This document shows, in pieces, positions 30,336 through 35,522 of a stretch of 35,522 nt of DNA. The first letter of the stretch is position 1. The number at the start of each line of letters is the position of its first letter. Source of the DNA: Beroe ovata (Eukaryota; Ctenophora; Nuda; Beroida; Beroidae); NCBI GenBank assembly GCA_946803715.1, contig CAMPET010000081.1, positions 82,136 to 117,657 on the forward strand, read 5' to 3'. Made by a program: the position numbers and the translations under genes. The notes below the pieces were generated by a model, which searched no databases, was not told where the DNA came from, and worked only from the letters and a program-made list of their open reading frames with translations.

Positions 30336-30972
30336 GGGCGAATAATTAACGCCCCAATTAACGGTGTGGAATAATTAATTAAGGTGACGTAGTTGATCTG
30401 CAGCTGTAGTAGACCTCAGGAATCCGAACTAGTGTTGTAATCTCATTATCACACGTGTATTTGATTATAATTACACCTGCGCAATATTGGGTATAAATAC
30501 GGACATCTAGGTATTGAAATGTGTAATTGCCTATTATGTGTTCGATATCCTGACATTTCTTCATTACTTCTTCGTTCATTCACCCCCGTTTTCTTCAGAT
30601 TCTTCTCTTCAGTTTATCCACACTATTTCTTCTATCGTACGCAGCTGGTATCAGGAATAATTTCTACCCAATTATAGTGCCATTTTCAAGGTCGTCATGC
30701 TTGAAATGGGCAACCTACTAAATGGTCATGTACAATTGTTTAATAATGTTCCTATTCGGCTATATATCCATTATCCCTATTCAGTAAAAACTGATCAAGC
30801 TATGTTTATCGGATAATCTGCTCCTGGATTGATATACTTTATTACATTCCGCAAATGACATACAGTGATTGATTCCCTGTCAAGTGCCAGTGTAAGTAGG
30901 TGCACACTGTGTCACATGACCTTGTTTACATGTGTTGTAAAGTACTTCCCGTGTAATCGTGCTTCTTACCAT

Positions 30973-31039
30973 CCAATCAAGATCTGGGAACAAAAACTAA
31001 TCCTCCAATCAGAGAAGTGGAATTTCCCTGTCAGCCAAT
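30973..31039 (+). promoter_or_regulatory. Three regularly spaced CCAAT boxes
   Basis: CCAAT at 30973-30977, 31005-31009 and 31035-31039, spaced 32 and 30 bp (about three helical turns), all in the same orientation and followed by tgacggctcgtgataaa. Arrays with this spacing are typical NF-Y sites in animal promoters (established knowledge). No downstream + strand gene was identified; a 33-codon frame starts at about 31073. Confidence 0.45.
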
Positions 31040-31486
31040 GACGGCTCGTGATAAAACGTCTAGACTCCGTCATGCAAGATACTTGCTTCCAACTACTGCA
31101 CTTCAATAGTAGACGTCTTTCACTAAGCTACTCTCCGACCTTTCACTTATATTTCAATGTGTTGTCGATGTAGTTTTGTCACAATTGTCATTTCGCTTCA
31201 GCGTTCTATACTTACCAACTACTAGCTGGATACATTTCTGCGATAATTTTAAATTCTTCATTTATAAACAAAGTAAATCATGCGGTAAGGCAGTATCAAA
31301 CTTTCAACATGAATTAATGGCTGAGTGATGAACAAAAGATACCTACTAAGACTAATTACATTTTCAAAACGTTATTAAGCGGCAAATCCACTTCTTCAAA
31401 AAGTCAAAAACATACCACGAAAGTATACGTAAGACGTAGGGTAGGTACCTATGTAAAATTGTAAATGAGTGTCTGTTATAGTAGAA

Positions 31487-32518
31487 TTAGTTTTCGTCAT
31501 CCTGCATCGCATCATCTTTGCTCTGAACTCGTCCAGCAGACTGCTTCTGTTGCTTCCCCTTTCCGGAGGATAGGCTGGTGATTCTGGTACCCAGTCCAGG
31601 GACACTAGCACTGATGCTGGTCCAGGAACGAGCCAGTGGCTGACAGAAGAGACACTTGAGCAGGGAGCCGGTGTAGTCCCTGAATGATTCGTTTGTAGAT
31701 AGGTAGACGAATGGGTTGCTGAAAGAGGAACAATACGCAATCATTGACGCTATGACAATCTCATCGGGTGGGTTAAGGAAGTTGCTGTTGTATTTTTGGA
31801 AGAAGATAAAGAAGGGCAGGAATGTAGCTACGAAGATCATGGTGACAAAAATGACAATGAGGATATTCCTGCGATTGACCGATTTCCTTGCTGCTCTGAT
31901 AGCAAAGACAATAAGGCCCGAGTTGGATATTATCATCGCGGAAACTGGTATGACCACTACAATAATGGCCACAATCTTCTCAAACTGACTGTGTAGATAG
32001 TGCCTCTCACCATCCTTCATGATATATGATATGCATGTGCAGTGTACCTTGGAGTAGCTGACAATGACATCGCTATTGAAGATGAAGAGTATTGTTTTCC
32101 TGATAGTTCCAACAGACATGGGCACCAAAGTGATGAATGTGACGGCCAACTTCTGACGACGGGTGCACATCAAGTGTTTCAGTGGGAAGAGACATCTGAG
32201 AAGCTTGTTCACTGACATGAAGGTGATAAACCACATGTTGCCTATGAAGAAAGTGTACTTACACACCACAAACACCTTGCAGAGAGTTTGCCCTAGAATC
32301 CAAGTATTGTCTGCCATGAAGGAAACAGCCAATGGAACCAAGATGATCAACCCATTGGCCATGTCAACGACAGCCAAGTTTTGTATTATCCAAATGCACA
32401 TACCATCCAGCTTGATAGCCTTGTGCACAATTGTAGCGTAGAGGACAAAGCCATTACCAATGAAGTCCAGGGTGGAAGCTATGATAAGGTATATTCCATA
32501 GACGATGTTCGGTAGCAT
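31487..32518 (-). CDS. Atypical rhodopsin-like (class A) GPCR, intronless
   Basis: Seven-helix receptor, 343 residues, single exon, ATG at 32518. Class A marks: N22 in TM1 (GNGFVL), L-x3-D52 in TM2 (NLAVVD), C80 before TM3 and C160/C162 in the second extracellular loop for the conserved disulphide, P191 in TM5, P235 in TM6 (ATFLPFF) and NPFVY (268-272) in TM7, followed by helix 8 with CLFC for palmitoylation. Odd points: the DRY position reads N-K-L (104-106), so the arginine is missing; TM4 lacks the conserved Trp; and the CWxP Trp is Thr/Phe. The extracellular N-terminus is almost absent. The C-tail is Ser/Lys/Gln-rich with an acidic end. The ligand cannot be inferred. Intronless lineage-expanded receptors like this are common in invertebrates. 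Confidence 0.9.
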   Translation of the reverse strand: MLPNIVYGIYLIIASTLDFIGNGFVLYATIVHKAIKLDGMCIWIIQNLAVVDMANGLIILVPLAVSFMADNTWILGQTLCKVFVVCKYTFFIGNMWFITFMSVNKLLRCLFPLKHLMCTRRQKLAVTFITLVPMSVGTIRKTILFIFNSDVIVSYSKVHCTCISYIMKDGERHYLHSQFEKIVAIIVVVIPVSAMIISNSGLIVFAIRAARKSVNRRNILIVIFVTMIFVATFLPFFIFFQKYNSNFLNPPDEIVIASMIAYCSSFSNPFVYLSTNESFRDYTGSLLKCLFCQPLARSWTSISASVPGLGTRITSLSSGKGKQQKQSAGRVQSKDDAMQDDEN

Positions 32519-32546
32519 GATGAGACACGATACTTAAGTCTTTCGG

Positions 32547-32590
32547 AAGTAGTGTCTTTGAATGTTGCAAGTAGTGTCTTTGAATGTTGC
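32547..32590. repeat. 22-bp perfect direct repeat upstream of the GPCR
   Basis: A 22-bp unit (aagtagtgtctttgaatg, then ttgc) is repeated exactly at 32547-32568 and 32569-32590, within the probable GPCR 5' leader or promoter. Confidence 0.95.
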
Positions 32591-32639
32591 AATGAAAAGG
32601 GGGAGTCCGAAGGAGTTATCGAGGAATTTGGAGAGCTAT

Positions 32640-32646
32640 CTTTATA
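32640..32646 (-). promoter_or_regulatory. TATA-like box of the GPCR gene
   Basis: TATAAAG on the minus strand, about 122 bp upstream of the GPCR ATG. It would place the 22-bp duplication inside the 5' leader. Confidence 0.4.
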
Positions 32647-33520
32647 GACTTCCATAGACAAATTGGAATCGATTGAACCCAAGGAGGGGGGCTAGTAGGA
32701 CGCACTGACAACACTGATCTGGCAAAGATCACCTATTTCAGGTGGTGTGAGTTCCGTCATCAATATTGAGATCAGGAATAAACTGTGATAAATGAGGGAC
32801 GCATTTGAGTGATTCTCAGGAACCCTCTGTGATTTAGGTACCTTCATTGGAGAAGAATTGAAAAGAACTGCTACCAGCTTCAATTAATGAGGAGTAATTG
32901 TGACAAGAATGAAATCATGGATCGGAGATGATGGGACTTAGAACGTCTATCTTTGGTTGATATAATCATGATGTAAATTCGAATTGTAGGTGTGGGAGGG
33001 GCCGGATCTTGCAAATTCATTCAGGTTACGTAATATTTGTTCAGTAGATGCGTAGATAGTTATGGTCGGCCCTCAATCTACAACCACTAGAACGGAAATA
33101 GAAGGTACCTCGTTGGTCACTGTTTCATTATTGATGTAGAAAAATTTTCTACATTATTATTAACGACGATTCCGAGTAGACATGTCAGTTGTCTCTCATC
33201 CAGTTTCTCAACGTCAAACATCCATGGGCGTTCTCCTCATCATACGAGAAGGGGTTTGCAGTCCCTGACCCCCCCTTACACCATAACCAATTATAACCCC
33301 GGTTATTATTAACCCGGGCACCGCACCCTGTCTAAAGGATACAGGTTCTCTCCCTCTCATTATCACCTATTATTAACTTCATCCTGGATCTGCAATATAG
33401 CTACCAGTCACACAACATGTCACGTGACACCAATCACCCTCTGCATAACGTGACACCCCCTGCAGCCGCCAATATTGGTGATTGCATGTTCCCAGCCCAG
33501 CCCTGGGGTGATATGACCCA

Positions 33521-33528
33521 TATATAAA
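33521..33528 (+). promoter_or_regulatory. TATA box without an assigned gene
   Basis: TATATAAA preceded by attgcatg and ccagccctgggg. The first downstream ATG frame (about 33589) is only a few codons long, so no product can be assigned. Confidence 0.35.
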
Positions 33529-33773
33529 CCATTTAAACGTTTTTCCATAATTTGTTGACTCTTAGCGCATTTTGCGTGCTATCCATTATGTTTGTCCCTG
33601 GGTAACAAGGTTGATACAATCCGTCAAGCTTGATTTGAATTTACATTGGCTAGTGACAGACTGATAGAGAAAACTGTTTTGTACCATGCGATTCTCTTCT
33701 CTTGACCAAGTGTTTGAATTCTGTCAACACTGGGACGCCAGTGTGATTGATTATTAGCTGTCATCTCATTGTT

Positions 33774-33794
33774 TGTTGTTGTTGTTGTTGTTGC
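33774..33794. repeat. GTT microsatellite
   Basis: Seven consecutive gtt-type triplets. Confidence 0.9.
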
Positions 33795-34429
33795 TGTGAT
33801 TCGAGCGACCTGTTTCCCCTACTTGTTCTTGCTTTCTGGATACAGAAACTCCGTCTTTCCATGACACCAGTTTTATTTGTCTGAAATTTTGTTCCGATGC
33901 ACACATAGGTATTATAAAATAGGTACCCGTCATCCGTCTCGTAAGTCGTTGCCTACGTTTTTGCGTCCTGTCCCTACTCCCTCACTTCACCTCGTATCTT
34001 AGCTGAACTCACATCATCCAAGATCGCCATGAAATGACGCTCTCTGAGGGCGTTACTACTCAAGTGAAATTCTATCATGCATTTCAAGATTATTAATGAG
34101 TAGCAATTCCCCGATTGATGAAAGCTGTATCGATATGTGCAGTTATAAAGTACCTAGTTACAATGTAATAAACTAGCCGCAATATTCCGTTTTTGCACGA
34201 GATGTCTACCTCTATTCGGGCGGAGTCCTTGAGTACATAGCCCAGAAAACCGAGCTAGTGTGTGGTCAGAGTGTGATTAGAGTGTGTGATAAGATGTGTG
34301 ATAGTCAGTGAAACCACCCTGGACGCCGCAATATACTGCATGTCGACACCACTGGTATCACTGTGCTAGTGTGTGATACGGCTGATATCCGACCCTACAT
34401 CATGTCCCTGACCTCAGCTTACATTCACA

Positions 34430-34437
34430 TATAAATA
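34430..34437 (+). promoter_or_regulatory. TATA-like box, possible promoter of the TPR-like gene
   Basis: TATAAATA about 580 bp before the ATG at 35011. An acceptor-like attgtag just before the ATG (35007) would allow a spliced 5' leader. Confidence 0.35.
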
Positions 34438-35010
34438 CGGGGGTCGAGAACTCATAGCTCTGACACAGTTTTCACACCTCTTTTCCCCGTCTTTTCTCCA
34501 GTTTGAATGTCACTCCCGCTACCCAAAACTATAATGTACTGATAAATACATTTTCTGGCATTTTTTCCTTTGGTAGCTCTGTGTTCCAGTTTCTTTCCAA
34601 TTTGCTGTAAGTGTGTAATTAAAAGTATCCAGAACCAATTTCTACGAAAACACAATTGGAGTTGTTGACAGATTTTATAGCACGAAACTGCTCTATCCAC
34701 GGTATCTACGTTTGAACAAGCTACCAAGCAACGCACATATCAATACGTATCCTATTTACAATCAATGCAGCTGCTTGTCCAAATTAATCAATATACCCAA
34801 TCCTAAAGTTAAGGTGACGTGTCATGCCATTCCTGACATGCAACAGTATAATTGAATTCTCAGCTAATCAGAATCCATTCTTTATCTGGGGATATTCTTA
34901 TTTTGCAGTTTCCAATGGAGTAGATCAAGTTTTTTGATATAGGTACTATCGTAATATTTGTAGGTAAAACTTTGCCAATTATTGATACCCCCTCCTCCAT
35001 ATTGTAGATC

Positions 35011-35106
35011 ATGACATATCTAGATCTGTTGACCCAAGGCCAGAGACTGTGTCAGATAAACAAGTTCCAAGATGCTCTACCAGTTCTTGAGAAAGCACTG
35101 TACAAG
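35011..35106 (+). CDS. First coding exon of a TPR-like protein (partial)
   Basis: 32 codons from ATG 35011 to a consensus donor (aag|gtatgt). MTYLDLLTQGQRLCQINKF followed by QDALPVLEKALYK has the helix-turn-helix spacing of a tetratricopeptide repeat (small residue at A8 and A20-type positions, ALPVLEKAL second helix). The layout resembles the N-terminus of GPSM2/TTC-type scaffold proteins, but a single repeat cannot settle the family. The rest lies beyond the window or was not found within the last 400 bp, which hold a GTGA microsatellite. Confidence 0.6.
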
Positions 35107-35435
35107 GTATGTGTGTCCTATGTAACACTTCATCAGAGCGTATATCATTTTTACACCTTGTTATTGGGATTAGTGTATAAGAATGAAACGGCAATGTCGA
35201 TAAATTCTCACTAGAGTTTGATCAGAGGAGCGATTGAACTGTAATAGTAGCATGCTGTGAGTCTCAAAACGACACAGTTTTTATAAGGCATAACCATGCG
35301 AGAATGTGGGAGAGTGGCGAATAGTGGTGTATTGGCCCGATAAGGGTAAAGTACAATTTACCCATAGCAGGACGGCAATTGTGGGGTGATATAGCCTTGT
35401 TTGGAAAGCGTGGGTTGGAGATTTCACAATGAAAC

Positions 35436-35522
35436 GTAGTGTGAGTGAGTGAGTGAGTGAGTGAGTGAGTGAGTGTGTGAGGGAGTGAGTGAGTGAGTGT
35501 GTGAGGGAGTGAGTGAGAGAGT
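35436..35522. repeat. GTGA tetranucleotide microsatellite at the window edge
   Basis: (gtga)n with gtgtgaggga interruptions, continuing past the window end. Confidence 0.95.

Larger units (their letters stand above)
29763..31486. other. Non-coding stretch between the seven-exon gene and the GPCR
   Basis: It holds a (GT)n microsatellite at about 30284-30335 and three CCAAT boxes at 30973-31039, but no supported exon on either strand. A minus-strand AATAAA (TTTATT at 30838-30843) could serve the GPCR gene but lies about 640 bp past its stop. Confidence 0.55.
32650..35010. other. Non-coding stretch upstream of the TPR-like gene
   Basis: No exon was supported. It contains TATA-like boxes at 33521-33528 and 34430-34437, a (GTT)n tract at about 33774-33794, and a cacgtgac-rich, CA/GT-palindromic patch near 33300-33450. 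Confidence 0.5.

Noticed and set aside
1-35522. tRNA or rRNA genes
   Set aside because: I looked for A/B-box and cloverleaf patterns and for rRNA-like stretches by eye and saw none; a covariance-model scan would be decisive.

Overview
The window is metazoan nuclear DNA. The largest gene has 19 spliced coding exons with GT..AG introns. The other genes are animal families: a TRPA-type ankyrin ion channel, a rhodopsin-like GPCR, a MARCH-type RING-CH ligase, an ODR4 homologue and the axonemal protein AXDND1. No vertebrate repeat was recognised. Short introns beside several intronless genes, together with abundant microsatellites and minisatellites, suggest an invertebrate (early-branching or spiralian-like), but the phylum cannot be read from the sequence alone. 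The assembly is imperfect: one run of N at 12545-13278 and isolated single Ns at 5891, 12105, 14022 and 14353, some of them sitting at duplicated or inverted junctions.

Layout, left to right. 1-2.9 kb is non-coding and rich in repeats (minisatellite, CA tracts). 2997-5984 (+) is a single-exon TRPA-like channel of about 995 residues. 6.2-8.3 kb is non-coding with a T/G-rich tract and a 31-bp tandem repeat. 8353-9333 (+) is a three-exon MARCH-like membrane E3 ligase. 10031-10717 (-) is intronless isopentenyl-diphosphate isomerase. 11.5-14.4 kb is a repeat-dense block whose structure is best explained by a transposon-like element with 91-bp terminal inverted repeats, present in one haplotype and absent from the other, both placed in the assembly. 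14511-25088 (-) is AXDND1, 19 coding exons whose phases join without a break into 816 residues. Its 2.15-kb intron holds a nested opposite-strand ORF (19754-20629, +) of 291 residues with its own TATA box. Another intron carries a small inverted-repeat element with perfect 29-bp termini. 25.3-26.1 kb is a CpG-rich island with strong hairpins and a 110-bp insertion flanked by 10-bp direct repeats. 26742-27920 (+) is an intronless ODR4-like tail-anchored protein. 28266-29762 (+) is an unrecognised seven-exon gene of 281 residues. 31487-32518 (-) is an intronless atypical class A GPCR. 32.5-35.0 kb is non-coding with TATA-like boxes. 35011-35106 (+) is the first coding exon of a TPR-like gene that runs beyond the window.

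The genes do not form one pathway. A loose sensory/ciliary theme is visible (TRPA channel, GPCR, ODR4 for GPCR maturation, AXDND1 for the axoneme), but eukaryotic neighbours need not be functionally linked and this is only a remark. No new defence or mobile system with a complete protein set was found. The points most worth following up are the polymorphic inverted-repeat element at 11.8-14.1 kb, the CpG-rich island at 25.3-26.1 kb, the nested gene, and the uncharacterised 28.3-29.8 kb gene.
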